Assembly: GCF_904846175.1 (NCBI RefSeq)
Contig: NZ_CAJGZM010000012.1
Span: 1-64,000 of the forward strand
From: Psychrobacter immobilis
GTDB taxonomy: Bacteria > Pseudomonadota > Gammaproteobacteria > Pseudomonadales > Moraxellaceae
Direction of reading: 5' to 3'
DNA: 64,000 bases
In this document: positions 54,567 through 64,000 of the stretch, piece by piece
How the letters are laid out: each line of letters starts with the position of its first letter
Position numbering within the stretch: position 1 is the first letter of the stretch
Made by a program: the position numbers and the translations under genes
The notes under the pieces: generated by a model
Database searches by the model: none
Told to the model about the DNA's origin: nothing
The model's input: the letters and a program-made list of their open reading frames with translations, nothing else

Positions 54567-54998
54567 ATGGCTAACGAACGTACTTTATCTATCATCAAAC
54601 CTGACGCAGTAGCTGGCAATAACATCGGCGCTATCTATGACCGTTTTGAAAAATCAGGTCTGAAAATTGTTGCAGCTAAAATGATGCAACTTGATGATAA
54701 AAAAGCAGGTGGTTTTTACGCTGAGCACGCTGAGCGTCCATTCTATAATGACCTAGTGTCATTTATGACTTCAGGTCCAGTATTGGTATCAGTATTAGAA
54801 GGTGAAAACGCTATCGCTAAGCATCGCGACATCATGGGCGCTACTAACCCAAAAGACGCGGCTGAAGGCACTATCCGTGCTGATTTCGCTAGCAGCATCG
54901 ATGAAAACGCCGTTCATGGTTCAGATTCAGCTGAATCAGCAGCACGTGAAATCAGCTACTTCTTCAATGAAGAAGAAGTGTGTGCACGTACGCGTTAA
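54567..54998 (+). CDS. ndk: Nucleoside diphosphate kinase
   Basis: A cytosolic enzyme balancing NTP and dNTP pools by a phospho-histidine mechanism. [18 protein letters not shown] at the N-terminus, [18 protein letters not shown] and [20 protein letters not shown] with the catalytic His are all present. Length 143 is exactly typical. A strong AGGAG lies before the ATG. It is a single-gene unit with a terminator about 150 bases after its stop codon. Confidence 0.97.
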   Translation: MANERTLSIIKPDAVAGNNIGAIYDRFEKSGLKIVAAKMMQLDDKKAGGFYAEHAERPFYNDLVSFMTSGPVLVSVLEGENAIAKHRDIMGATNPKDAAEGTIRADFASSIDENAVHGSDSAESAAREISYFFNEEEVCARTR

Positions 54999-55150
54999 TA
55001 TAGTAAACCAAATATAGGCTGTTACGGTGTCAGACTAGCTTAATGTATTCAATGTACGATTTGCGCTCGTCTTCCTTGTACCAGCTCTATATTTGATTCA
55101 CTATGCACTAATGGTTTATAAAATTGATTATAAATTATTAGTATGGCAAG

Positions 55151-55183
55151 ACGGCTTATATCTTTTGGTATAAGCCGTTTTAG
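55151..55183 (+). terminator. Terminator in the ndk-rlmN gap
   Basis: ACGGCTTATA (55151-55160) pairs perfectly with TATAAGCCGT (55169-55178), extended by two further pairs, and is followed by TTTTA. It lies about 150 bases after ndk. The remaining 230 bases before rlmN show no other structure and presumably hold its promoter. Confidence 0.78.
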
Positions 55184-55409
55184 CTATTATAATGGTCTAT
55201 TAATGCATTGAAATTTCAGCCATTCTCCCTCATTATAAGTTTTACTTAGCGTTATCAATCCCTTATCAGCATATTGCGTTCAGTTTTTGATAAAAAATGC
55301 GCTCATAACGGATTGCTCATGCACTCATATATAAATGTATGACTGACTGGCAACGCCCATCTCAATAATTGCAGCGCTTATCCAAATGGCTGCAAAAAGG
55401 TTACCTATT

Positions 55410-56639
55410 ATGTCCACTATTCAAACACCCATCCAACATACCCCAACAAAGTCTGCGAATAGCATTAAGCTCGTTGATGAGGCGCAAGCTAAAACCAATC
55501 TCTTGGGCATGACCCAAGCACAGCTGGCAGATTACTTTAAAAGTATCGGCGAGAAGCCATTTCGCTCGACGCAGGTTATTAAGTGGATTTATCAGCATGG
55601 CGTGACAGATTTTGAGCAAATGACCAATTTGAGCAAATCATTGCGTGATAAATTGGCAGCCAATGCTTGTGTGATTCCGCCAAAAGTGATTCACCGTCAA
55701 TATAGTGAAGACGGTACGCGTAAATGGGTTTTTGAAGTGACTGGCGGCTCGTTGGTTGAGACAGTATTGATACCAGCCGACGACAGTAAATTAAACGGTC
55801 GAAAAACCCTATGCATATCGTCGCAAGTGGGCTGTGCATTAGATTGTAGCTTCTGTAGTACCGGCAAGCAGGGTTTTGAGCGTGATTTAAGCGCCGCCGA
55901 AATCATCGGGCAATTATGGGTGGCCAATGCTTCTTATATGACCGATGAAAATGATAGTTTAGAAAATGTTGACCATAGCTTATGGGAAAATAATGTAACC
56001 AACGTCGTGATGATGGGAATGGGTGAGCCATTATTAAACTATAAACCAGTGGTTGGCTCGATGGAGTTGATGCTGAGCGACCATGCTTATGGGCTATCAA
56101 AACGCCGTGTGACGTTATCAACCTCAGGCGTCGTGCCAAAGATGTATCAATTGGCACAAGATATCGATGTGGCGTTGGCGATTTCACTGCATGCGCCTAA
56201 TGATGAGCTGCGTAACGAGCTGGTGCCAATTAATAAAAAGTATCCGCTAGAACAGTTGATTGCCGCGGCGAAAAACTATGTTTATGATGTCAATCCGCGT
56301 CATAAAAAACACGTAACGATTGAATATGTCATGCTTGATGGTGTCAATGATCGTAATGAGCATGCACATCAATTGGTGGCGTTATTGGAAGGTTTACCGA
56401 GTAAGATTAATCTGATTCCGTTTAATCCTTTCCCTCATGCCAATTACGACAAATCAAGCAATAATCGCATTCATGCCTTTAGTGACATTCTGAGCCAAGC
56501 GGGTTTTGTGTGTACCATTCGTCAAACGCGCGGTGACGACATCGATGCCGCTTGTGGGCAGTTGGTCGGGCAAGTCGCTGACAGAACGCGTCGCTCAGCA
56601 GCTTGGCAGCAAAGTATTAAAGATCGCGAAAACATTTAA
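55410..56639 (+). CDS. rlmN: Dual-specificity 23S rRNA/tRNA C2-adenine methyltransferase
   Basis: A radical-SAM enzyme methylating A2503 of 23S rRNA and A37 of some tRNAs. The cluster motif [14 protein letters not shown] (CxxxCxxC) is present, with [37 protein letters not shown] and a C-terminal [17 protein letters not shown] with the second catalytic Cys. The N-terminal helical domain begins [14 protein letters not shown]. The start at 55410 has AAAAAGG eight bases upstream; an in-frame ATG at 55386 lacks a site. It precedes the pilF-rodZ-ispG-hisS run, the usual order. Confidence 0.96.
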   Translation: MSTIQTPIQHTPTKSANSIKLVDEAQAKTNLLGMTQAQLADYFKSIGEKPFRSTQVIKWIYQHGVTDFEQMTNLSKSLRDKLAANACVIPPKVIHRQYSEDGTRKWVFEVTGGSLVETVLIPADDSKLNGRKTLCISSQVGCALDCSFCSTGKQGFERDLSAAEIIGQLWVANASYMTDENDSLENVDHSLWENNVTNVVMMGMGEPLLNYKPVVGSMELMLSDHAYGLSKRRVTLSTSGVVPKMYQLAQDIDVALAISLHAPNDELRNELVPINKKYPLEQLIAAAKNYVYDVNPRHKKHVTIEYVMLDGVNDRNEHAHQLVALLEGLPSKINLIPFNPFPHANYDKSSNNRIHAFSDILSQAGFVCTIRQTRGDDIDAACGQLVGQVADRTRRSAAWQQSIKDRENI

Positions 56640-56907
56640 TTAATATAGTGTAAAAAATATGCCGTTAATAACGTAAGGTGGGTATTTAATGAGTGGATAT
56701 TGGAATATATGACTAATGTTAGGTACTTAAATTAAATGCTTAGCTGTCATTTTTATCTCACAACGGTAATAAAATGTAGTTATTAACAGCAATAATCGAG
56801 TGTGGCGCATTTAATGACAATAAATTGTACTTATAGAGGCTAAATCTATTAAACTTAGGCCTCGAAGATCTAACGCATTGAACCTCAGTTTTATGATGGC
56901 GGCTATG

Positions 56908-57840
56908 ATGACTTTTAAAAATCTTTGTCAGTTCAAATATCAAATCTTGTTTGCTCAAGTGGCACAGCAATCCTGCGTCAATATTGCCCAAAAGCGTGGC
57001 TCAAAATACATTTTGTTAGCCAGTGCGTTAAGCGTCTTGCTACTTAGTGGCTGTCAAAATACGCCGACCAATGATTTATTAGGCAGTGCGCCTTATCAGG
57101 GCTCGAAGCGGCCGAATGACAATCGCAATTTGGATCAGCAAGAAATTGCTCGCGTTCGCACCTCACTTGCTGCACAATATATCCGCGAAAATCAGCTTGA
57201 TGCTGCACAGCGTCAACTTGAAAAAGCCTTTGCTGCCGATAGCCGTTACGCGCCGGCCTATGATATGATGGGCGTTTTGTTGCAGCAAGAGGGCAGTCGC
57301 CTCAATCTTGAAAAAGCCGATCAGTATTTTAAAAAAGCCATTACGCTGGATAAAGATTTTGATCAAGCCCACAATAATTATGGTGTTTATCTGTCACAGA
57401 TGAAGCGCTATAAAGAGGCGGCGGCGCAGTTTGAGATTGCAGGAGCGTCGCTTGGCTACGAGGGTCGTATCGGGGCGTTAGAGAATTTAGGGCGTACCTA
57501 CCTTCAGCTGAATGATCATCCAGCTGCTGCCAAAGCATTTTTGCGCGCCTTAGATGGCAACCGCAATAGCTTAATTGCGCACTTTGAGCTAGTCGATTTA
57601 TTACTAGAGCAGCAGCGTGTGCAGCAAGCACAAAGGCTTTATGATGAAACCTTGCTATTGGTAAAAGGGCAGAGCATCAGCCCGCGTTTACTATTACAAG
57701 GCATCAAGCTTGCGGCGGCACAAAACAACATAGCAACGCGCCAGCAATTGGCACAGCAGCTTTTATCCGCTTATCCATTAAGTGATGAAGCAAAACAACT
57801 TAAGACTTGGCTTAACAATCCAGAGGCACCATGGAAATGA
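56908..57840 (+). CDS. pilF: Type IV pilus biogenesis lipoprotein with TPR repeats
   Basis: PilF/PilW is the outer-membrane pilotin-like lipoprotein needed for secretin (PilQ) assembly. The hydrophobic stretch YILLASALSVLLLSGC gives a lipobox with the lipidated Cys. Then come TPR units: ARVRTSLAAQYIRENQLDAAQ, YAPAYDMMGVLLQQEG, DQAHNNYGVYLSQMKRYKEAA, EGRIGALENLGRTYLQLNDHPAAAKAF and a further pair. The start is uncertain: several in-frame ATGs lie at 56893-56908, none with a clear ribosome binding site, and the region before the lipobox is unusually long. It overlaps rodZ by ten bases. Confidence 0.87.
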   Translation: MTFKNLCQFKYQILFAQVAQQSCVNIAQKRGSKYILLASALSVLLLSGCQNTPTNDLLGSAPYQGSKRPNDNRNLDQQEIARVRTSLAAQYIRENQLDAAQRQLEKAFAADSRYAPAYDMMGVLLQQEGSRLNLEKADQYFKKAITLDKDFDQAHNNYGVYLSQMKRYKEAAAQFEIAGASLGYEGRIGALENLGRTYLQLNDHPAAAKAFLRALDGNRNSLIAHFELVDLLLEQQRVQQAQRLYDETLLLVKGQSISPRLLLQGIKLAAAQNNIATRQQLAQQLLSAYPLSDEAKQLKTWLNNPEAPWK

Positions 57841-58652
57841 CCACCCCATCATCAAACACTCAATCTAACGCTCAGGGATCATTTGGTGCCATGTTGCAGC
57901 AAGCCCGCAAAAACAAGCAATTAAGCTTGGAGGACGCGGCCGCCGAGTTATTTATTTTAAAACGACATCTGCAAGCGCTAGAAAATGAAAACTTCTCGGA
58001 GATGCCGCAAGCAGCGTTTGCGCGTGGTTTTGCGATTAACTACGCCAAGTTTTTGGGTCTAGATCCGGTAAAAATAGCGAGTAGTTTCGATGCTGCTTAT
58101 CCAACTGAGCTAAAGTCACGCTCGAGCAATAATATTGAGTCGCCACTGCGTCCGATGGGTACCTTGCAGCGCGATACTCATAACCGTATCCGTTTTAATC
58201 CGCTGCTTATTATCGCAGTGATTGGGGTCATTATTTTAGCGATTTTCTTATTTCGTATGGTGACTAATGCCAGTAAAGAAAATAATGAGCAGCCAGTAAA
58301 TACCAGCGAAGACATCTCAGCCATAGAGCAAGCGCAGGGTGCCGCGATTAACAGCGATACTAATGGCGTCAGTGCTTCTGGTTCGGCGCTTAATTTGGGC
58401 GGCGAAAGTACGGCAGCAGCCACGCTAGACGTCAAACTGACCGATGCTGCTGTTGTAGTTATTACCGATGCCTCAGGTAGCAACCTAATGAATGGTTCTC
58501 AGACGGCTGGTGATTATCAACTATCAGGTATGCCACCATTTAATGTGCAGATTGATAATGTTAAAAATGTCAGCTTGATGCTTAATCAAGAAGCAGTTGC
58601 TTTAGACAGTTATGCAACAGGTACGCAAGCCAGTTTTGAGCTAGCACCATAA
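57831..58652 (+). CDS. rodZ: RodZ-like helix-turn-helix membrane protein
   Basis: A cytoskeletal membrane protein linking MreB to cell-shape machinery. The N-terminal HTH_25 domain runs from about residue 16 to 95 (FGAMLQQARKNKQLSLEDAAAELFILKRHLQALENENF, RGFAINYAKFLGLD). A single membrane helix follows (LLIIAVIGVIILAIFLFRMV, about 123-142), then a low-complexity Ser/Asn/Gly linker and a periplasmic DUF4115-type domain (DAAVVVITDASGSNLMNG). At 273 residues it is shorter than E. coli RodZ (337). It overlaps pilF, indicating a shared transcript. Confidence 0.88.
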   Translation: MEMTTPSSNTQSNAQGSFGAMLQQARKNKQLSLEDAAAELFILKRHLQALENENFSEMPQAAFARGFAINYAKFLGLDPVKIASSFDAAYPTELKSRSSNNIESPLRPMGTLQRDTHNRIRFNPLLIIAVIGVIILAIFLFRMVTNASKENNEQPVNTSEDISAIEQAQGAAINSDTNGVSASGSALNLGGESTAAATLDVKLTDAAVVVITDASGSNLMNGSQTAGDYQLSGMPPFNVQIDNVKNVSLMLNQEAVALDSYATGTQASFELAP

Positions 58653-58793
58653 TATTAAACAGCTTGTCATTAAATTAAATGTTGTTTAAATGACGGCTAT
58701 CTTAAAGCAGTTATTGTTAATGACATAAAAGTTGTTAGCGTTAAAAAGTAATGTTTGTTTCCAGTTTTTTCGTTCCAATGAAAGGGTTTGTCT

Positions 58794-59909
58794 ATGTCAA
58801 CGTCAGCGCCTATTAACCGTCGTCTTACTAAGAAAATATATGTCGGTGATGTCGCGATTGGTGGTGATGCACCGATTAGCGTGCAAAGTATGACCAATAC
58901 CGATACGTGTGATGTGGCAGCGACCGTTGCCCAAATCGAGCGCTGTGTTGAAGCAGGGGCGGATTTGATGCGCGTATCGACGCCGACGATGGATACGGTA
59001 AGAGCGTTTGGTGAAATTCGTAAGTTGGTTAGCGTCCCTTTAATAGCCGATGTGCATTTCGATCACAAAATTGCTTTAGCCGTTGCTGAAGCTGGTGCCG
59101 ATTGCCTGCGTATCAACCCTGGTAATATCGGTAGCGACGCCAAAGTGCGTGAAGTGGTTGCTTGTGCCAAGCATTACAATATTCCTATCCGTATTGGCGT
59201 CAATGCAGGCTCATTGGAAAAAGACATTCAGCGTAAATATACTGAGCCGACCGGCGCGGCGATGCTCGAATCAGCCATGCGCCATATCGATATATTAGAG
59301 CGCTTGAACTTTGATCAATATAAAGTGTCGGTTAAAGCCAGTAATGTATTTTTAACCTTGGATGCTTATCGTCTGATTTCTGCTCAGATTGATAATCCAC
59401 TACATTTAGGTGTCACCGAAGCCGGTGTTTATCGTACGGGCGCGGTTAAATCCGCGATTGCCTTAGGCGGTCTATTATTAGACGGCATCGGCGATACCAT
59501 TCGTATCTCCTTAGCTGCAGAGCCAGAAGAAGAGATTAAAATTGGCTTTGATATTTTAAAATCGCTAAATATTCGCTCAAATGGTGTCAACTTTATTGCT
59601 TGCCCAAGCTGCTCGCGCCAAGAGTTTGATGTCATTAGAGTGATGACGGCTTTAGAGTCGCGTTTAGAAGATATCCGTGAACCAATGAACTTGTCAGTAA
59701 TTGGCTGTAAGGTAAATGGTCCCGGTGAAGCAAAAGAAGCGGACATTGGCATTGTCGGCGCCGCACCAAAATCACTGGTCTACCGTATGGGCGAAAAGAG
59801 CCATTTGATTGATACCAATAATTTGGTCGATGAAATTGAAAGTATGGTACGTGCGCATGCTGAAGACTTGGCGAAAAAACGTGAGAATGAAATCATTCGT
59901 GTAAAATAA
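58794..59909 (+). CDS. ispG: 4-hydroxy-3-methylbut-2-enyl diphosphate synthase
   Basis: A [4Fe-4S] enzyme of the MEP isoprenoid pathway. Seen: [81 protein letters not shown], the cluster ligands in [11 protein letters not shown] and [18 protein letters not shown]. At 371 residues it is full length. The ATG at 58794 has AAAGGG seven bases upstream; a TTG at 58788 is not favoured. It lies in the conserved rodZ-ispG-hisS order, and no terminator separates it from its neighbours. Confidence 0.96.
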   Translation: MSTSAPINRRLTKKIYVGDVAIGGDAPISVQSMTNTDTCDVAATVAQIERCVEAGADLMRVSTPTMDTVRAFGEIRKLVSVPLIADVHFDHKIALAVAEAGADCLRINPGNIGSDAKVREVVACAKHYNIPIRIGVNAGSLEKDIQRKYTEPTGAAMLESAMRHIDILERLNFDQYKVSVKASNVFLTLDAYRLISAQIDNPLHLGVTEAGVYRTGAVKSAIALGGLLLDGIGDTIRISLAAEPEEEIKIGFDILKSLNIRSNGVNFIACPSCSRQEFDVIRVMTALESRLEDIREPMNLSVIGCKVNGPGEAKEADIGIVGAAPKSLVYRMGEKSHLIDTNNLVDEIESMVRAHAEDLAKKRENEIIRVK

Positions 59910-60013
59910 GTAAAGTAAGACGCTGAGCTATTAAAAGCTTATTTTATAAGCGTCACCAAAAGAATAATTAGTAATAGAGTACTTTGTTAAAAATTTAAGG
60001 ATGCGACCGTACC

Positions 60014-61315
60014 ATGATTAAAGCGATCAAAGGGTTTAATGATATTTTGCCTGAACAGTCCGCAAAATGGCTGCACTTAGAGTCGATATTGGCTGATGTA
60101 TTGGGTAGATACGGTTATGAGCATATTCGCCTGCCTATCGTTGAGCAAACTGATTTGTTTGCCCGTGCTATTGGCGGCGCAACCGATATCGTCGAAAAAG
60201 AAATGTATAGCTTTACTGATAAGTCTGAGCCACCAACGCCATTGGCATTGCGTCCAGAAGGTACAGCAGGGGCAGTACGCGCGGTGATTGAGCACAATTT
60301 ATTGCGTGGTGATACACCGAAACTTTGGTATATCGGTCCGATGTTTCGCTATGAGCGTCCGCAAAAAGGTCGCTACCGTCAGTTTCATCAATTGGGTGTC
60401 GAAAGTTTTGGTAGTGCGCTACCGGATGCCGATGCAGAGCTGATTGCGATGACGCATTTGATGTGGCAAGAGCTGGGTCTTAAAGACGAGATGCGCTTAG
60501 AGCTTAATAGTTTGGGTGAGATTGATGAACGTCATGCTTATCGTGAAGCACTGGTTGCTTACCTGACTGACAAACAAGAGCAGTTAGATGAGGACAGCAA
60601 ACGCCGTTTAACGACCAATCCGCTGCGTATTTTAGACAGTAAAGAGGCGAGCACCCAAGCACTATTGGCAGATGCGCCAAAGCTTGCTGAGTTTTTGGGT
60701 GCAGAGAGTAAGGCGCATTTTGAACAAGTACAAGCGTATTTGACCGCACTTGGTATTGAGTTTGAGATTAATCCGCACTTAGTACGCGGTCTTGATTATT
60801 ATAATAAAACCGTGTTTGAGTGGGTAACTGATAAGCTTGGCAGCCAAGCGACCGTCTGTGCTGGTGGTCGTTATGATGGTTTGATTGGGCAATTAAAATC
60901 TATCGGTACCCCTGATGATAAAGAGCATAATAAACCGCTGAAGTCTGAGCCAGCCGTTGGCTTTGCGATGGGACTTGAGCGTCTGTTATTGCTTATTGAA
61001 GCCGTGGCACCGATTGCAGAGTTGCCTGCTTGCGACGTTTTTGTGGTTGCTCATCCTGAAGTTTATAGTGCGGGTATTGGTTATGCGCAAGCGTTGCGTT
61101 ATAGCCGTCCCGACTTACGCATAAAAATGGCGAGCGCAACCAGCTTAAAAGCTCAAATGAAAAAAGCGGATAAGTCAGGCGCTGCATTGACAGTGATTAT
61201 CGCCCAGCAAGAGCTCGATGATAATACCATTAGCATTAAAGATATGCAGACGGGTGAGCAACAAACGGTTGCGGCAGATTGGCTATCAAATAAAGAAAAC
61301 TTTGTTCGTCATTAA
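60014..61315 (+). CDS. hisS: Histidyl-tRNA synthetase
   Basis: A class II synthetase charging tRNA-His. [16 protein letters not shown] opens the protein; [18 protein letters not shown] and [24 protein letters not shown] form motif 2; [15 protein letters not shown] is the His-specific motif; [11 protein letters not shown] and [12 protein letters not shown] is motif 3; a C-terminal anticodon domain follows ([14 protein letters not shown]). At 433 residues it is full length. An imperfect 20-base tandem repeat covers its last codons and stop. Confidence 0.97.
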   Translation: MIKAIKGFNDILPEQSAKWLHLESILADVLGRYGYEHIRLPIVEQTDLFARAIGGATDIVEKEMYSFTDKSEPPTPLALRPEGTAGAVRAVIEHNLLRGDTPKLWYIGPMFRYERPQKGRYRQFHQLGVESFGSALPDADAELIAMTHLMWQELGLKDEMRLELNSLGEIDERHAYREALVAYLTDKQEQLDEDSKRRLTTNPLRILDSKEASTQALLADAPKLAEFLGAESKAHFEQVQAYLTALGIEFEINPHLVRGLDYYNKTVFEWVTDKLGSQATVCAGGRYDGLIGQLKSIGTPDDKEHNKPLKSEPAVGFAMGLERLLLLIEAVAPIAELPACDVFVVAHPEVYSAGIGYAQALRYSRPDLRIKMASATSLKAQMKKADKSGAALTVIIAQQELDDNTISIKDMQTGEQQTVAADWLSNKENFVRH

Positions 61316-61358
61316 AAAGCTTTGTTCGTCAGTAAAAGAAAATATTGTTCGACAGTAA
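61301..61358 (+). repeat. Imperfect tandem repeat across the hisS stop codon
   Basis: TTTGTTCGTCATTAAAA (from 61301), TTTGTTCGTCAGTAAAA (from 61321) and a diverged ATTGTTCGACAGTAA (from 61344) follow each other at intervals of 20-23 bases. The first copy contains the hisS stop codon at 61313-61315. The later copies also carry TAA in the corresponding place. Confidence 0.85.
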
Positions 61359-61412
61359 TCAATTATGACTTTAGCTTTGGCAATTTAATAACACTTTATC
61401 AGGTAAAAATAT

Positions 61413-62201
61413 ATGGCTCTGACACCCAATTCGCCAAATCCCGACAATTCAATGCAAGCGTTAAAGCAATATGGCAGCTATATTGTCACTGCGATTTTAT
61501 TGGCGTTGGCCGCCTATTTTGGCTGGACGTATTGGCAAAATAACCATGCGCGCGTCGATACGGTTGCCGCCGACCATTATGCCGATATTCAGCGTTTAAA
61601 TGAAGAAGTCAGCCTAGCGTCGCAAAACCCAGATTTAGAAGCAGAGGCGCAAGCATCACTTGCTGAGAGTCGTAAACAGTTAGATAAAGATATTGATGCT
61701 TTAGTAAGTACGCATGGCAACTCTGTCTATGCATGGCAAGCGCTAATGATTAAAGCGCGCCAGCAAGTGGATAACGATAACTTTAAAGGTGCTGGTGAGA
61801 CCTTTAAAAAGGCCCTAGCAATCGATTTGGGTGATGCAGGTCTACAAGCAATTACTCGTCTACGCTATGCGAAAACGCTATTAGCAGCTGGTGATGCCGA
61901 CGCTGCCTTAGCCGAGGCCAATAACAATATGCCAAGCTCGTTTGAGGCAAGTCAGCAAGAACTATTGGGTGATATTTATTTGGCGCAAGATAATAAAGAC
62001 GCGGCGGTTAAATCTTACAATAATGCTTGGGAATTGTTACGTAACCGTCAAGAAACACGTGCAGTATTGGCATTAAAGATGGAAAGTCTCGGTGTGGTAG
62101 CTGAGCCTATTGAGCCGCAAGCGGGTCTTATTCAAGAATCTACTGCGCCTGCACAGCCCGTATTAGCTGAAGAGCAAAATACGGTAGCCACTGCTGAGTA
62201 G
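61413..62201 (+). CDS. yfgM: YfgM-like ancillary SecYEG translocon subunit
   Basis: A single-pass inner-membrane protein with a periplasmic TPR-like domain. The membrane helix is YIVTAILLALAAYFGWTYW (about residues 24-42), and YADIQRLNEEVSL, VYAWQALMIKARQQVDN and LRYAKTLLAAGDADAALAEA follow in the Sec-associated TPR fold. A Pro/Ala/Glu-rich tail ends it. YfgM works with SecYEG and PpiD on envelope proteins. It lies between hisS and bamB, the order known in many gammaproteobacteria. AGGT lies nine bases before the ATG. Confidence 0.88.
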   Translation: MALTPNSPNPDNSMQALKQYGSYIVTAILLALAAYFGWTYWQNNHARVDTVAADHYADIQRLNEEVSLASQNPDLEAEAQASLAESRKQLDKDIDALVSTHGNSVYAWQALMIKARQQVDNDNFKGAGETFKKALAIDLGDAGLQAITRLRYAKTLLAAGDADAALAEANNNMPSSFEASQQELLGDIYLAQDNKDAAVKSYNNAWELLRNRQETRAVLALKMESLGVVAEPIEPQAGLIQESTAPAQPVLAEEQNTVATAE

Positions 62202-62466
62202 TAGATGTCAAAAACAGATACTACAAATATTTCGAATAACAAGCGCTGGTGCTAAATATGAGCGCCAACGCTTGAATAAGTGGCTTAACAAAGATTGTAA
62301 CACCTCAAATCGTTCTATAAACCGTTTTAAAAACTAAGTAGCGCAGTAAGTCAGTAGGGTAGTCTTAATAACGAGTGCTTATTTATGTACTGGTTATTAT
62401 TGTTCACCGTTTGCTTGCTGATAGCTAATTTATTAATGATTAATTTATTGCTAGTGAGACCCTATA

Positions 62467-63675
62467 ATGACTCAAGCTATTCGCTCAAACAGAACTATAA
62501 ATGCTAAGACTATCAAAACGACGGCCATGCATATCGCCGTCATCGCTGTGATGGCAACCGCAGTGGTTGGGTGTAATCGAGGTATCAAGCCAGTCGTCAA
62601 TGATCCTGTAAAATTGGTGCAAATTGCGCAGCCAATTAGTGTATTGCAGCCGGTTTTTAGTACTGATGTTGGTAGCAAAAAAGCCAGTAGTAAAGATCCG
62701 CTTGACCTGCAAGTGGGCTATGCCAACTCGCAAATCGTAACTGCATCGCGCGGCGGTGATTTAACGGGTTTTGATAGTGCCGGTCAACGTGTATGGTCAG
62801 TGAATGTTGGCGGCCAAATCACTGGCGGCGTTACTTTAGATGCTTTGAGCCAAACCGCTATTATCAGTACCCGTAGCGGTCTGGTGATGGCATTTGATAG
62901 TGCGACTGGTGCTAAACGTTGGCAGCAGCAATTAACCGGTTCAGTGTTAACACCGGCTTTAATCAGCAATAACCGGGTGATTTTATCGGCTAACGATGGC
63001 TTCTTGCATGGTTTATCATTACAGAATGGTCAGTCGGTTTGGCAATTCGCCACCCAAGTACCGGCTATCAGTGTGCGCGGTACGGCAGCACCAACATTGC
63101 TAGATGCTAAAACAGCATTATTAGCCACGGCTGATGGCCGTTTACATGCTATCACTGTCGATAATGGTTTACCGCAGTGGTCACGCCGTGTTGGTGTCGG
63201 TGCGGGCAGTAGTGAAGTTGAGCGCATGAGCGATGTCGACGGTATTCCTATCGTTGATAACAATCAGTTATTTGCCATCAGCTATAGCGGCCAATTGCTA
63301 GGTATTAACTTAGCCTCTCGTGAAGTGTTGTTTGTCAATGAGCTTGCCAGTCTAAAATCACTGGCGGTAAACAGTCAGCAAGTCATTGCAACGAGCTTAG
63401 ATGGCAAAGTGGTTGCCTATAATCGCAGTAATGGCGAAGTGTTGTGGGAAAGCGAAGAGTTGGCTTATCGTCACCTAACCAACCCTGTAATGATTGGTAA
63501 CTATATTGCCGTTGGTGATTTTGATGGTGTGGTGCATTTATTTGACCCTGCTAGCGGCAAAATCGTCAGCCGTGTACAGACCAAAGGCGCATTGAGTAGT
63601 TTGCAAGTACAAGGTAGCCGCTTACTAACCCAAAGCACCTCAGGGCAAGTTGCTATCTGGCAATTGGCGCGCTAA
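62467..63675 (+). CDS. bamB: BamB outer-membrane assembly lipoprotein
   Basis: A lipoprotein subunit of the BAM complex that supports beta-barrel assembly. The signal ends AVVGC with lipidated Cys36, after a somewhat long n-region. The mature chain is an eight-bladed propeller built of PQQ-like repeats: GFDSAGQRVWSVNVGGQITGG, FDSATGAKRWQQQLTG, GLSLQNGQSVWQFAT, AITVDNGLPQWSRRVG, AYNRSNGEVLWESEEL and FDPASGKIVSRVQT. At 402 residues it is typical. der (GTPase) usually follows and is probably just beyond the window. The 265-base gap before bamB shows no clear structure. Confidence 0.93.
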   Translation: MTQAIRSNRTINAKTIKTTAMHIAVIAVMATAVVGCNRGIKPVVNDPVKLVQIAQPISVLQPVFSTDVGSKKASSKDPLDLQVGYANSQIVTASRGGDLTGFDSAGQRVWSVNVGGQITGGVTLDALSQTAIISTRSGLVMAFDSATGAKRWQQQLTGSVLTPALISNNRVILSANDGFLHGLSLQNGQSVWQFATQVPAISVRGTAAPTLLDAKTALLATADGRLHAITVDNGLPQWSRRVGVGAGSSEVERMSDVDGIPIVDNNQLFAISYSGQLLGINLASREVLFVNELASLKSLAVNSQQVIATSLDGKVVAYNRSNGEVLWESEELAYRHLTNPVMIGNYIAVGDFDGVVHLFDPASGKIVSRVQTKGALSSLQVQGSRLLTQSTSGQVAIWQLAR

Positions 63676-64000
63676 ATTTTTATGAGCTTAGGCTTATTTA
63701 ATTGTACTGATTAAATAAGCCTGCTTATAATGACATGAGTACTAGTTACATCAATACAAAACGCTGCTTAGTCAGCGTTTCGTGCCTTTTGTAAATTGCT
63801 TGTTTAAGCGGTCGCTTTCGCGTACTCTATGCGACCGCTATATAGTAGGCGTTATTGCTGCGTTATTCATATATAATAGCGCTATCTATATAGTCGATCC
63901 ATTTTAGAATTTATATCTGTAGCAAGTTGCTATTAATATCTTGATATTATTTCGCACTGACTATATTCGTTATTATCTGATTTCTATCGTTTAGTTTCTA
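63676..64000 (+). other. 325-base gap after bamB with three hairpins
   Basis: No gene is visible. A perfect 13-bp stem (63690-63702 with 63710-63722) lies 14 bases after bamB but lacks a T-run. AAACGCTG/CAGCGTTT (63759-63780) follows, with a weak CGTGCCTTTT tail, then AGCGGTCGC/GCGACCGCT (63807-63839) with a 15-base loop. One or more may slow or end bamB transcription or act as mRNA 3' ends; the next gene is outside the window. Confidence 0.5.

Noticed and set aside
61322-61543. 73-codon frame at the start of yfgM
   Set aside because: It is in a different frame from the well-supported yfgM and lies partly in the tandem repeat. No protein-like features.
63690-63722. Rho-independent terminator directly after bamB
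   Set aside because: The 13-bp stem is perfect but AT-rich, and it is followed by GCTTATAATG rather than a T-run, so it is listed only as a hairpin.

Overview
The window looks like chromosome of a Moraxellaceae gammaproteobacterium, most likely Psychrobacter. This is inferred from moderate-to-low GC, the run pilF-rodZ-ispG-hisS-yfgM-bamB, the hisZ-purA pair, and a Wzi/Wza/Wzc capsule locus with fnlABC-type genes. No database search was possible, so names rest on motifs and remembered family features.

Layout. Positions 52-849 hold an IS1-family element. From 968 to about 46600 runs one long, almost entirely plus-strand surface-polysaccharide locus. (a) 968-13217 holds glycosyltransferases, an EpsG/Wzy-like polymerase, the UDP-L-FucNAc pathway (fnlA, fnlB, fnlC), a fused sugar epimerase/phosphoglycosyltransferase and the Wzi-like outer-membrane protein, ended by a strong terminator. 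(b) 13858-19799 holds wza, wzc, a CCTGTT x 11 tract, and the two enzymes that make and epimerise a UDP-HexNAc uronic acid. (c) 19948-24465 holds a PglK-like ABC flippase, a GT2 transferase and a DUF4910 peptidase-like protein, followed by a very long terminator hairpin. (d) 24823-33033 is a translationally coupled operon for a pseudaminic-acid-type nonulosonate: pseB, pseC, three extra redox enzymes, pseF, pseG, a formyltransferase where PseH would be expected, and pseI. (e) 33089-46601 holds a GT52-like candidate nonulosonate transferase, further GT4 enzymes, two glutamine-dependent amidotransferases, a polysaccharide deacetylase, a HAD phosphatase paired with a polytopic UbiA-like membrane protein, a second polymerase candidate and a PglC-like initiating transferase.

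From 46869 to the end the DNA is housekeeping: folD-psiE, convergent corA and a DUF2237 gene, hisZ, purA, an LprI-like secreted protein, ndk, rlmN, then pilF-rodZ-ispG-hisS-yfgM-bamB. These genes look less AT-rich than much of the capsule locus, which suggests a mosaic, transferred locus set against a stable core.

How it may work together (inference): the locus can supply L-FucNAc, a HexNAc uronic acid that one or both AsnB-like enzymes could amidate, and an N-formylated pseudaminic acid derivative. The repeat unit would be started on undecaprenyl phosphate by one of two phosphoglycosyltransferases, extended by the GT set, flipped by the ABC protein (no Wzx was seen), polymerised by a Wzy-like protein and exported through Wzc-Wza with Wzi anchoring. 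Two initiating enzymes and two polymerase candidates leave open whether one or two glycans are made. The strongest candidates for undescribed biochemistry are the coupled AKR/Gfo-Idh-MocA/SDR trio plus formyltransferase in the Pse operon, and the HAD/UbiA-like pair.
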